This document shows positions 42,934 through 52,000 of a stretch of 64,000 nucleotides of DNA, piece by piece. The stretch comes from JAKSSE01 sp045597645. GTDB taxonomy: Bacteria > Bacillota > Clostridia > Lachnospirales > Lachnospiraceae. The number at the start of each line of letters is the position of its first letter. The stretch's first letter is position 1. The notes beneath the pieces are model-generated. The model saw only the letters and a list, made by a program, of their open reading frames with translations. It did not search any database and was not told the origin of the DNA. The stretch is taken from contig JAZLKM010000002.1 of the NCBI GenBank assembly GCA_045597645.1, forward strand, positions 62,001 through 126,000, given 5' to 3'. The position numbers and the translations under genes were made by a program.

Positions 42934-43632
42934 ATGGGCAAAAGAGTTCTCCTGAAGCTTAGCGGTGAAGCATTAGCGGGCGACAAAAAGACAGGCTTTG
43001 ATGAGGCTACGTGCCTTATGGTTGCCAACCAGGTCGCTAAAATCGTTGAAGCAGGTGCTGAGGTGGGGATTGTTATAGGTGGTGGCAATTTCTGGCGAGG
43101 CCGTACCAGCAACAATATAGATAGAACCAAGGCAGATCAGATAGGTATGCTTGCAACAGTTATGAACTGCATATATGTATCTGAAATATTTAGGTCAGTT
43201 GGTCTTAAGACTAATATTTTAACACCTTTTGAAGTGGGTTCTTTTACCAAGCTTTATTCGAAGGATAGAGCCAATAAGTATTTTGAAAAAGGAATGGTGG
43301 TATTCTTTGCTGGAGGTACTGGCCATCCGTATTTTTCAACAGATACAGGTGCTGTGCTTAGAGCAGTTGAAATTGATGCAGAGGGAATCTTGTTAGCCAA
43401 AGCTATTGATGGGGTATATGACAGCGATCCGAAGGTTAATCCTAATGCTAAAAGATATAACAGCATTAGCATTGATGATGTCATTACGCAGCAGCTTGCT
43501 GTGGTCGACATGACAGCATCAATAATGGCAAGAGAGAACAAAATGCCTATGTATGTATTTGCTCTTCAGGAAGAAGACAGCATAATAAAAGCGTACTCTG
43601 GAGATTTTAACGGAACGACAGTTACTGTATAA
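42934..43632 (+). CDS. pyrH: UMP kinase
   Basis: A 232-residue amino-acid-kinase-fold enzyme that phosphorylates UMP to UDP. Marks are RVLLKLSGEALAGDK at the N terminus, VIGGGNFWRGR, FFAGGTGHPYFSTDTGA and DGVYDSDPKVNPNAKRY. Length is typical (about 235-240). The pyrH-frr pair is conserved in most bacteria and present here, with frr 13 bp downstream. Confidence 0.97.
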   Translation: MGKRVLLKLSGEALAGDKKTGFDEATCLMVANQVAKIVEAGAEVGIVIGGGNFWRGRTSNNIDRTKADQIGMLATVMNCIYVSEIFRSVGLKTNILTPFEVGSFTKLYSKDRANKYFEKGMVVFFAGGTGHPYFSTDTGAVLRAVEIDAEGILLAKAIDGVYDSDPKVNPNAKRYNSISIDDVITQQLAVVDMTASIMARENKMPMYVFALQEEDSIIKAYSGDFNGTTVTV

Positions 43633-43645
43633 CTAAGGGGGGAAA

Positions 43646-44197
43646 ATGGACGAAAGACTTAAGCCTTTTGAGGATAAGATGCAGAAGACTCATGCTAATC
43701 TTTTAGATGAGTTTAGTACAATTAGAGCAGGACGTGCCAATCCGCATGTGCTTGACAGAATTGTTGTTGAGTATTACGGTGCACCTTCACAGATTCAGCA
43801 GGTTGCAAATGTAAGTGTACCAGAGCCACGTATGATTCAGATTCAGCCCTATGATCCATCGCTTATCAAGGAGATAGAGAAGGCGATTCTTACCTCTGAT
43901 TTAGGACTTAATCCTACTAATGATGGAAAAGTTGTTAGATTGGTATTCCCTGAATTGACTGAGGAAAGACGTAAGGAACTGGCAAAAGATGTAAAGAAGC
44001 GTGGCGAGAATGCCAAGGTTGCCATCAGAAATATCAGACGTGATGCCATTGACTCATTCAAGAAATTGGCTAAAACTGAGATCTCTGAGGACGAGATAAA
44101 GGATCTTGAGGATCAGACACAGAAGATTACTGATAAGCATGTTGCAGATATCGACAAGGCTGTAGATGTAAAGACTGCTGAGATTCTTACGGTTTAG
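43646..44197 (+). CDS. frr: Ribosome recycling factor
   Basis: A 183-residue RRF that, with EF-G, splits post-termination ribosomes. Readable marks are the N-terminal helix (KTHANLLDEFSTIRAGRANP), VEYYGAPSQIQQVANVSVPE and the RRDAIDSFKKLAK helix. Length is standard (about 185). GGGGGAAA precedes the ATG. A hairpin terminator follows before uppS. Confidence 0.97.
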   Translation: MDERLKPFEDKMQKTHANLLDEFSTIRAGRANPHVLDRIVVEYYGAPSQIQQVANVSVPEPRMIQIQPYDPSLIKEIEKAILTSDLGLNPTNDGKVVRLVFPELTEERRKELAKDVKKRGENAKVAIRNIRRDAIDSFKKLAKTEISEDEIKDLEDQTQKITDKHVADIDKAVDVKTAEILTV

Positions 44198-44209
44198 TAT
44201 GTATTTTCC

Positions 44210-44239
44210 AAAGGGATGTCGTTTTGACGTCCCTTTTTT
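44210..44239 (+). terminator. Terminator or attenuator between frr and uppS
   Basis: AAAGGGATGTC / GACGTCCCTTT, 11-bp stem (one G-T pair) with a GTTTT loop and a T-run. No promoter is visible between it and uppS, so some read-through is probably needed to express the downstream genes. Confidence 0.8.
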
Positions 44240-44254
44240 CTTTTTGGAGGGGAT

Positions 44255-44953
44255 ATGGTACCTAATCATATAGCTATTATTTTGGATGGAAATGGTAGAT
44301 GGGCAAAAGCCAAAGGAATGCCGCGTACTTACGGGCATACGGTAGGTGCTAAAAATGTTGAGACTATATCTAGAGCAGCCTGGGATTTAGGTGTTAAATA
44401 TCTTACAATGTATGCTTTTTCCACTGAGAACTGGAACCGTTCAAGTGAAGAGGTCGAGACGCTTATGAGTCTCTTTTCAAGCTACTTAAAGACCTGTATG
44501 AAGACGTCGAAAAAAGATGACTTGAAAATGCGTATCATTGGTGATAAGAGCAAACTTTCACCTATGTTGCAGGAGCAGATAGCGGAGTTGGAAGACTATA
44601 CGAAGGACCATCAGAAGCTAAATCTTACTCTTGCAATTAACTATGGCAGTCGTGACGAAATAACGAGAGCAGTTAAACATATTAGTGAAGATGCTAAAAA
44701 TGGAATTATACTTCCTTCTGATATAGATGATAAAATGATATCAAGTTACCTTGATACAAGAGAACTTCCAGACCCGGATTTGATGATTAGGACAAGCGGA
44801 GAACAACGATTATCTAATTATCTGTTATGGCAATTAGCATATAGTGAATTTTATTTTACTCCGAAGGCGTGGCCGGAATTTACACCGGATGACCTAAAGG
44901 AAGCAGTTGAAGCATACGAAGGTCGCAACCGCAGATTCGGAAAGGAGAAATAA
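44255..44953 (+). CDS. uppS: Undecaprenyl diphosphate synthase (isoprenyl transferase)
   Basis: A 232-residue cis-prenyltransferase that makes the C55 lipid carrier precursor for cell-wall synthesis. Catalytic Asp11 lies in NHIAIILDGNGRWAKAKG. TYGHTVGAKNVE, YAFSTENWNRS and the C-terminal RTSGEQRLSNYLLWQLAYSEF are typical. GGAGGGG precedes the ATG. It starts the long run of isoprenoid, lipid and other housekeeping genes. Confidence 0.97.
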   Translation: MVPNHIAIILDGNGRWAKAKGMPRTYGHTVGAKNVETISRAAWDLGVKYLTMYAFSTENWNRSSEEVETLMSLFSSYLKTCMKTSKKDDLKMRIIGDKSKLSPMLQEQIAELEDYTKDHQKLNLTLAINYGSRDEITRAVKHISEDAKNGIILPSDIDDKMISSYLDTRELPDPDLMIRTSGEQRLSNYLLWQLAYSEFYFTPKAWPEFTPDDLKEAVEAYEGRNRRFGKEK

Positions 44954-44954
44954 T

Positions 44955-45761
44955 TTGAAGAAATTTTTAATAAGAATATCTAGTGGTACCATTCTTATAG
45001 CACTGACGATTCTACTTAACCTCCCTGGCGGAGACATTACGTTAATTGCCACTGCTGCAATATCTATGCTTGGATTATATGAGCTATATAAGGTAATTGG
45101 GACTCACAGAAGTCCTATTATGTATGCTGGTCTTGCAGCAGTTATATGCTATTTTGGCAATTTGCGGTTTGAATTTGTCGATAGTCCAATGATAATCTTT
45201 GTCGCTTTTCTGATAGTTCTGCTGTTTGTATTAGTACTGTCATATCCTAAGTATACTGCAGCTCAGGTCGGCATATCTTATTTTGGGCTATTCTATGTAG
45301 CATGCATGCTTTCATACGTTTATCAGATAAGACAAATGCCAGGAGGAAGGTATCTTGTATGGCTTGTTTTCCTTTGCACTTGGGGTAGTGATTCAGCGGC
45401 TTATGCAGCCGGTTCGCTATGGGGCAAGCATAAGATGGCACCTGTTTTATCACCCAAAAAATCGATTGAAGGTGCTGTGGGAGGTGTTATAGGTGCAATG
45501 GCACTTACCGCTATTTATGTGCTTATCAGAAGAGGCCCTCTTGAAGCAGATACTACTAAAATTATTGTTTTGGTATTAATTGCTGGAGTAGCTGGATTGA
45601 TTTCTATGTTTGGAGATTTGGCGGCTTCAGCCATTAAAAGAAACTATGATATCAAAGACTACGGGTATCTCATACCAGGCCACGGAGGAATATTGGATAG
45701 ATACGATAGTGTCATTATTGTAGCACCGATAATTTATTATCTTGCGTATTATTTACTTTAG
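44955..45761 (+). CDS. cdsA: Phosphatidate cytidylyltransferase
   Basis: A 268-residue membrane enzyme that makes CDP-diacylglycerol from phosphatidate and CTP. About seven membrane helices are present. The C-terminal signature GDLAASAIKRNYDIKDYG...PGHGGILDRYDS is complete, as is the earlier SPKKSIEGAVGG. A TTG start at 44955 is preferred because AAGGAG lies 7 bases upstream. Longer readings into uppS start at a non-standard codon and have no ribosome site. Confidence 0.95.
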   Translation: MKKFLIRISSGTILIALTILLNLPGGDITLIATAAISMLGLYELYKVIGTHRSPIMYAGLAAVICYFGNLRFEFVDSPMIIFVAFLIVLLFVLVLSYPKYTAAQVGISYFGLFYVACMLSYVYQIRQMPGGRYLVWLVFLCTWGSDSAAYAAGSLWGKHKMAPVLSPKKSIEGAVGGVIGAMALTAIYVLIRRGPLEADTTKIIVLVLIAGVAGLISMFGDLAASAIKRNYDIKDYGYLIPGHGGILDRYDSVIIVAPIIYYLAYYLL

Positions 45762-45772
45762 AATGGACAGCA

Positions 45773-46927
45773 ATGATGAAGAAAATCTCAATACTTGGCT
45801 CGACAGGTTCGATTGGAACGCAGACGCTTGATATCGTTAGAGAACATGGAGATATCGAGGTTGTAGCTATTTCATGTGGTAAAAATATAGTACTCGCAGA
45901 AGCACAGATCAGGGAATTTAAACCTGGTCTTTGCTGCGTTATGGATGAAAATGCAGCGAAGGAGCTGCAGTTAAAAGTCAGTGATACTACGTGTAGAATC
46001 ACTTCTGGGATGGAAGGACTTATAGAGGTTGCAACCGCACCGGATGCTCAGATTGTTGTAACAGCAATAGTTGGAATGGTGGGGATAAGACCTACCATAG
46101 CTGCAATTGAATCAAAGAAAGATATAGCTCTTGCCAATAAAGAAACCTTAGTTTGTGCTGGTCAGATAATAATGCCTCTCGCTAAAAAAATGGGAGTTAG
46201 CATACTTCCGGTCGATAGCGAGCACAGCGCCATTTTCCAGTCTCTTCAGGGCAATGATATGAATGAGATAGAGAAGATTATATTGACTGCATCAGGTGGT
46301 CCGTTTCGAGGTCGAAAAAGAGCTGAATTAGAGCAAATGACAGCTACGGATGCATTAAAACATCCTAACTGGTCGATGGGGGCAAAGGTCACAATAGACT
46401 CATCTACCCTTGCTAACAAAGGTCTTGAGGTTATGGAGGCTAGATGGCTGTTCAATGTGGAATTGGACAAAATACAGGTTACTGTTCATCCACAGAGTAT
46501 TGTACATTCAGCTGTGGAGTACAAGGATGGAGCCGTAGTAGCACAACTTGGGGTTCCGGATATGCGCATACCAATACAATATGCATTATATTATCCGAAT
46601 AGACCATATTTGAGCGGAGATAGGCTTGACCTTTTCAAAATGAATACATTGACGTTTGAAGCACCTGACGTCGAGAATTTTCCTGCACTAGGGCTGGCTT
46701 TTGCTGCAGCTAGACGCGGTGGCAACAATCCTACAGTATTTAACGCTGCAAACGAGAAAGCTGTAGCTAGATTTCTTGCAGGTGACATCAGATATACACA
46801 GATAAGCGATATCATTGCAATGGCGATGGATAATATTTCCTTCAACGAAGCGATGAACGTTGATGATATCCTTGCTACAGAGCAGGCTACATATGACTAT
46901 ATTGCTTCTAGTTTGGGAGTGAACTAG
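45773..46927 (+). CDS. dxr: 1-deoxy-D-xylulose-5-phosphate reductoisomerase
   Basis: A 384-residue NADPH enzyme of the MEP isoprenoid pathway that makes MEP from DXP. The N-terminal nucleotide motif is ILGSTGSIGTQTLD (about 7-20). Metal and substrate residues lie in VDSEHSAIFQSL and HPNWSMGAKVTIDSSTLANKGLE. The C-terminal domain NAANEKAVARFL is present. Length is normal. Two adjacent ATG codons at 45773 and 45776 are possible; the ribosome site is weak. Confidence 0.97.
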   Translation: MMKKISILGSTGSIGTQTLDIVREHGDIEVVAISCGKNIVLAEAQIREFKPGLCCVMDENAAKELQLKVSDTTCRITSGMEGLIEVATAPDAQIVVTAIVGMVGIRPTIAAIESKKDIALANKETLVCAGQIIMPLAKKMGVSILPVDSEHSAIFQSLQGNDMNEIEKIILTASGGPFRGRKRAELEQMTATDALKHPNWSMGAKVTIDSSTLANKGLEVMEARWLFNVELDKIQVTVHPQSIVHSAVEYKDGAVVAQLGVPDMRIPIQYALYYPNRPYLSGDRLDLFKMNTLTFEAPDVENFPALGLAFAAARRGGNNPTVFNAANEKAVARFLAGDIRYTQISDIIAMAMDNISFNEAMNVDDILATEQATYDYIASSLGVN

Positions 46928-46929
46928 AT

Positions 46930-47973
46930 ATGAAAATTATTATTGCGATTCTGATTTTTTATTTTATTATCATCTTCCACGAGTTGGGACACTTTTTGCT
47001 TGCAAAGAAAAATCATATTCAAGTAAATGAGTTTCAATTGGGTTTCGGTCCTACGCTATTGCATTTTGAAAAAGGTGGTACAAGGTATTCGTTTAAACTA
47101 ATACCTATGGGTGGTGCATGTGTTATGGAGGGCGAAGAAGATGGCTTTGACAACCCGCTGGCATTTAACAATGCATCAGTTTGGGCTAGATTTACAACTA
47201 TACTTGCAGGGCCTTTCTTTAATTTCCTTCTGGCTTTTATTATGTCGGTTGTATTGGTTGCGATGACTGGCTATGACAGTACAGTGATAGGCTCTGTGAC
47301 AGAAGGATACCCAGCAGAGGAAGCTGGCATTCAGGCCGGAGATGAAATCGTAAATATAAATGGATTTCATACATTCTTTTTTAGAGATATAACCAACTAC
47401 ACGCGAAAGCATACTGGGGAGCCGCTAAGGATTACATATAAAAGAGATGGCGCAAGATATAAGGCCACAGTGACACCGAAGTACGACAGTGAAGATGACA
47501 GATATTATATTGGCATTACCTCTTCTGGATATTATGAGAAGGCTAGCGTATTGGATGCCATTAAGTATGGTCTGGGTGAAGTGCGCTACTGGATATATGC
47601 TACAGTTGATGGCTTAAAGATGATTGTTACAGGTGGGGCTAGCTTTAATGATATGTCTGGTCCGGTAGGTGTAGTTCAAGTAGTAGGAGATACCTATGAG
47701 GTGGCTTCAAGCTATGGAGCTTTTGCTGTAATCGCAAGCCTTTTGCAGATAGCGATTCTATTGTCTGCTAATCTGGGGGTAATGAATCTATTGCCAATAC
47801 CGGCATTAGATGGAGGACGTTTACTGCTGCTGCTTGTAGAAGCAGTAAGAAGGAAGCCGCTGCCTAGAGAGAAGGAGAGCTTTGTTCATGCAATAGGCTT
47901 TGTACTATTATTTGCACTTATGATTGCTGTATGCTTTAACGATATAAGAAGACTATTTACAGGAGGCCTGTAG
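46930..47973 (+). CDS. rseP: Site-2 protease RseP
   Basis: A 347-residue intramembrane zinc metalloprotease. Zinc ligands are His17-Glu18-x-x-His21 (FHELGH) and the Asp of NLLPIPALDGGRLL near the C terminus. There are about four membrane segments and one PDZ domain (about 115-190, EEAGIQAGDEIVNING). Members cleave anti-sigma factors and leftover signal peptides. It begins 2 bp after dxr. Its stop shares a base with the ispG start. Confidence 0.95.
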   Translation: MKIIIAILIFYFIIIFHELGHFLLAKKNHIQVNEFQLGFGPTLLHFEKGGTRYSFKLIPMGGACVMEGEEDGFDNPLAFNNASVWARFTTILAGPFFNFLLAFIMSVVLVAMTGYDSTVIGSVTEGYPAEEAGIQAGDEIVNINGFHTFFFRDITNYTRKHTGEPLRITYKRDGARYKATVTPKYDSEDDRYYIGITSSGYYEKASVLDAIKYGLGEVRYWIYATVDGLKMIVTGGASFNDMSGPVGVVQVVGDTYEVASSYGAFAVIASLLQIAILLSANLGVMNLLPIPALDGGRLLLLLVEAVRRKPLPREKESFVHAIGFVLLFALMIAVCFNDIRRLFTGGL

Positions 47974-49022
47974 TGACTAGAAGAATTACCCATGAAGTGA
48001 ATATTGGCGGTGTGGTAATTGGGGGGAATAATCCAATAGCCATTCAGTCAATGACTAATACAAAGACAACGGATGTGAAGGCAAGCGTAGAGCAGATACT
48101 TGCGCTTGAAAAAGTGGGCTGTGAGATTATACGAATGACGGTCCCGACAATAGAGGCGGCAAAGGCTCTTCCGGAGATTAAAAAGCAGATTCATATCCCA
48201 CTTGTCGCAGATATACATTTTGATTATAAAATGGCGATTGCAGCCATGGAAAATGGCGCAGACAAAATCAGAATTAATCCTGGGAATATAGGTGGAAAAG
48301 ATAGACTTGAAGCTGTGGTTAAGGTGGCAAAAGAGCGTAACATTCCTATAAGAGTAGGAGTTAATTCGGGTTCGTTAGAGAAGGATATTCTAGCGAAATA
48401 CGGTGGAGTTACGGCTCAAGGAATAGTGGAAAGCGCACTGGATAAGGTGCGGATGATAGAGGAGCTTGACTATAATAATCTTGTTATCAGCATTAAATCA
48501 TCGGATGTTCTAATGTGCTATGAAGCGCATAAGCTTCTGGCTGACAAGACGAATCATCCACTTCACGTAGGCATAACAGAGGCGGGCACACTGTTTTCTG
48601 GCAATATAAAATCGGCGCTAGGATTAGGACTTATACTAAATGAGGGTATTGGAGATACTATCCGAGTAAGTCTGACGGGAAGCCCGATAGAAGAGATTAA
48701 AAGTGCTAAGCTAATTCTTCGTACATTAGGGCTTCGAAAGGGTGGTATAGAGATAGTATCATGCCCGACTTGTGGCAGGACTCAGATAGATCTTATTGCT
48801 CTTGCTAATCAGGTAGAAAACATGGTTGCAGACATTGATAAAGACATCAAGGTGGCCGTTATGGGCTGTGTAGTCAATGGTCCGGGAGAGGCGAAAGAGG
48901 CGAATCTGGGAATCGCAGGCGGAATAGGTGAAGGCTTGATTATAAAGGACGGAGAAGTACTCAGGAAGGTGCCAGAAAGTATGCTGCTTGAGGAACTCCG
49001 TAAGGAAATATTAGCTTATTAG
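47973..49022 (+). CDS. ispG: 4-hydroxy-3-methylbut-2-en-1-yl diphosphate synthase (IspG)
   Basis: A 349-residue [4Fe-4S] enzyme of the MEP pathway. Cluster ligands are visible as Cys264 and Cys267 (CPTCGR) and the third Cys in GCVVNGPGE near 298. The TIM-barrel part has NPIAIQSMTNTKTTDVKA and INPGNIGGKDR. It starts with GTG overlapping the rseP stop by one base and ends 1 bp before polC. With dxr two genes upstream it places two MEP steps in one run. Confidence 0.97.
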   Translation: MTRRITHEVNIGGVVIGGNNPIAIQSMTNTKTTDVKASVEQILALEKVGCEIIRMTVPTIEAAKALPEIKKQIHIPLVADIHFDYKMAIAAMENGADKIRINPGNIGGKDRLEAVVKVAKERNIPIRVGVNSGSLEKDILAKYGGVTAQGIVESALDKVRMIEELDYNNLVISIKSSDVLMCYEAHKLLADKTNHPLHVGITEAGTLFSGNIKSALGLGLILNEGIGDTIRVSLTGSPIEEIKSAKLILRTLGLRKGGIEIVSCPTCGRTQIDLIALANQVENMVADIDKDIKVAVMGCVVNGPGEAKEANLGIAGGIGEGLIIKDGEVLRKVPESMLLEELRKEILAY

Positions 49023-49023
49023 A

Positions 49024-52000
49024 ATGACAAAAAAGTTTCTTGATATTTTTTCAAATCTACAAATAGATGCTTCAATAAGAGGACTTCTTACCGAAGCTGA
49101 TGTTGAACGTGTTACTGCTAGTAGTGATAGAAGCAGAACACGTATCTATTTGTGTGGAAAAAGACTGATGTCATATAAGCAGATTAGGCTGGTGGAGAAG
49201 ACTCTGGCAGAGCAATATTTTCCTAATAAAGGCACAATAATAAATATAGTGCAAAGGTATGAGCTGTCTGCGCAGTATAGCCCTGAGACTTTACTTGATG
49301 AATATATAGAAAGCATTGGAGAAGAACTTAAAGACAAAGACAGGCTCTTGTACGAGACATTTAGAAAAGCTGATATAGAATTTCCAGATGGCACAACAGT
49401 TATGCTGGTTGTCGAAGACACGGTCATTAATAGGGAACGTGTTGACATGTTATGCCAGGTTCTTCATAAGATTATTGTTGATAGGTGTGGAATAAATTGT
49501 ATTATCGATGCAAGCTTTAAGGATGCCACAACTTCGATACAAAGACGACAAAAGGATGCTGAGCTAATCAATGAGGTTAAACTTATTTCTTTGAGGGCCG
49601 GCTATGCAGCAACACAAGAAAATATATCTGAAAAAGCCGATGAAACGACAAATGAAAATGAGGAAAGCGTAAAGGCTGATGATCAGGGAACGAAGCCGGT
49701 AGCATCAGATAAAGAAGCAACAAAAAGTAAAAGCACTAAGCCAGCTGCACCACAAAAAGGTGCAAGTAGTTTTTCTGGAAAAAACACATTTAGAAGACGA
49801 GATAATTTCCAGCCTGGTGCTGGACCAATTAAGACATCAGATGACCCAAATTTGATTTATGGGTCACTTTTTGATGACGAAACGATTACTATTGATACCA
49901 TCCAGGGAGAGGTTGGTACCGTAGCAATACGTGGACGCATTGAATTTACAGACCAGAGAGCAATACGCGGTGAGAGAACTATTTTTACAATAGCAATCAC
50001 GGATTTTACAGATACCATAAAGGCAAAGATGTTCATTCCTAATGAATCATTAGACCAAATTGCCGGCAAGCTCAAAGAAGGTAAATTTGTAAAACTTAAG
50101 GGCATTGTATCCATGGATCAGTATGAGCAGGATCTGACTATAGGCTCAGTTCGAGGAATAATGGTGGGCGAGGATTTTACCACCAAGAGAGTGGACTTGT
50201 CAGGAGAAAAAAGAGTGGAGCTCCACTGCCATACCAAAATGAGTGATATGGATGGAGTCAGTGAAGTTAAGGATATCCTAAAAACAGCAAAGGGATGGGG
50301 ACATAAAGCTCTGGCGGTAACAGATCACGGAGATGTGCAGGCCTTTCCGGATGCATATCACACAATAGGAGATGATGATCCGTTTAAGGTAATATATGGT
50401 GTTGAGGGCTATTTTGTTGATGATACGAAAGGCATTGTAACAAATAGCAAAGGTCAGGTGATTGATAATCAGACATATGTGGTGTTTGATATTGAGACTA
50501 CTGGATTTAATCCTCATAAGAATAAAATTATAGAATTCGGTGCGGTAAAGGTACGTGATGGTGAAGTTGTTGAGCGGTTTTCTCGCTTTGTAAATCCTCA
50601 GGTTCCGATACCTTTTGCTATTGAGCAGCTCACAACTATACGAGATGATATGGTAATGAATGAGCCCACAATAGAGGTTATTTTACCAGAGTTTCTTGAA
50701 TTCTGTGAGGGCGGGGTATTTGTGGCCCACAATGCTGATTTTGATATGAGTTATGTAATCGAGAATGCTCTAAGACAAAATCTATCACTTGTAGAGCCGA
50801 CATATATAGACACGGTGGCATTGGCGCGTATGCTGCTGCCAACTATATCGAAATTTAAGCTTGACGCTGTAGCAAAGGTGTTAGGGGTGCCACTTAATAC
50901 ACACCACAGAGCTGTAGATGATGCTGAATGTACTGCGCACATTTTCATTAAGCTTATGAAAATGGTGCAAGAATCAGGTATAGATGATCTTGATGCGCTT
51001 AATAAAAAAGGACAGATGGATGCTGCTGCAATTCGAAAGGTGCACAGTCATCACGGCATTATATTGGCTAAAAATGATCTCGGACGTGTAAATCTATATA
51101 AGCTTGTTTCTGAGTCACATCTTAACTATTTCCATAGAAGACCATTGCTTCCGAAATCTCTAATAAATAAATACAGAGATGGCTTGATTATTGGCTCTGC
51201 TTGCTGTGAAGGCGAGCTATTTCAAGCAATCTTGCTAGGTCGACCGAAGGAGGAGATTGTAAGACTAGTTGAATTCTATGACTATCTTGAGATTCAGCCT
51301 CTAGCAAACGATGCATTTATGATTAGAGAAGAAAAGCAGCCTATTGATGACTGGGAGGATCTGCGCGAGATTAACAGAGAAATCGTAAGACTTGGTGAAC
51401 AGTTCCATAAACCGGTAGTCGCTACCTGCGATGTTCATTTTCTTAATCCGGAGGATGAAATATATCGCCGTATAATTATGGCTGGAAACGGCTTCAAAGA
51501 TGCAGATGAACAGGCTCCTTTATATTTGCGTACAACCGACGAAATGCTGGAGGAGTTTTCATATTTAGGAGCTGATAAGGCTTATGAGGTGGTTGTAACA
51601 AATACAAATCTCATAGCAGATATGTGTGAGAAGATTGCTCCGGTAAGACCTGATAAGGCTCCGCCTGTTATACCTAATTCCGATGAGATGCTGCGAACCA
51701 TATGTTATAATACTGCTCACAGCATGTATGGAGACAATCTTCCGGAGGTAGTAACCGAGAGACTTGAAAGAGAGTTAAATTCAATTATCTCAAATGGCTA
51801 TGCCGTTATGTATATTATCGCACAAAAGCTTGTGTGGAAATCCAATGAAGACGGTTACCTGGTGGGCTCGAGAGGATCGGTAGGGTCATCCTTCGTAGCA
51901 ACAATGTCTGGTATTACAGAGGTTAACCCTCTTAAACCTCACTATTATTGTGAGGAATGTCATTTCTATGACTTTGATTCAGACCTGGTAAAGAGCTTCC

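Noticed and set aside
44907..44954. Longer N terminus of CdsA starting inside uppS
   Set aside because: The upstream codons are only the uppS 3' end read in another frame. The TTG at 44955 has a well spaced AAGGAG.
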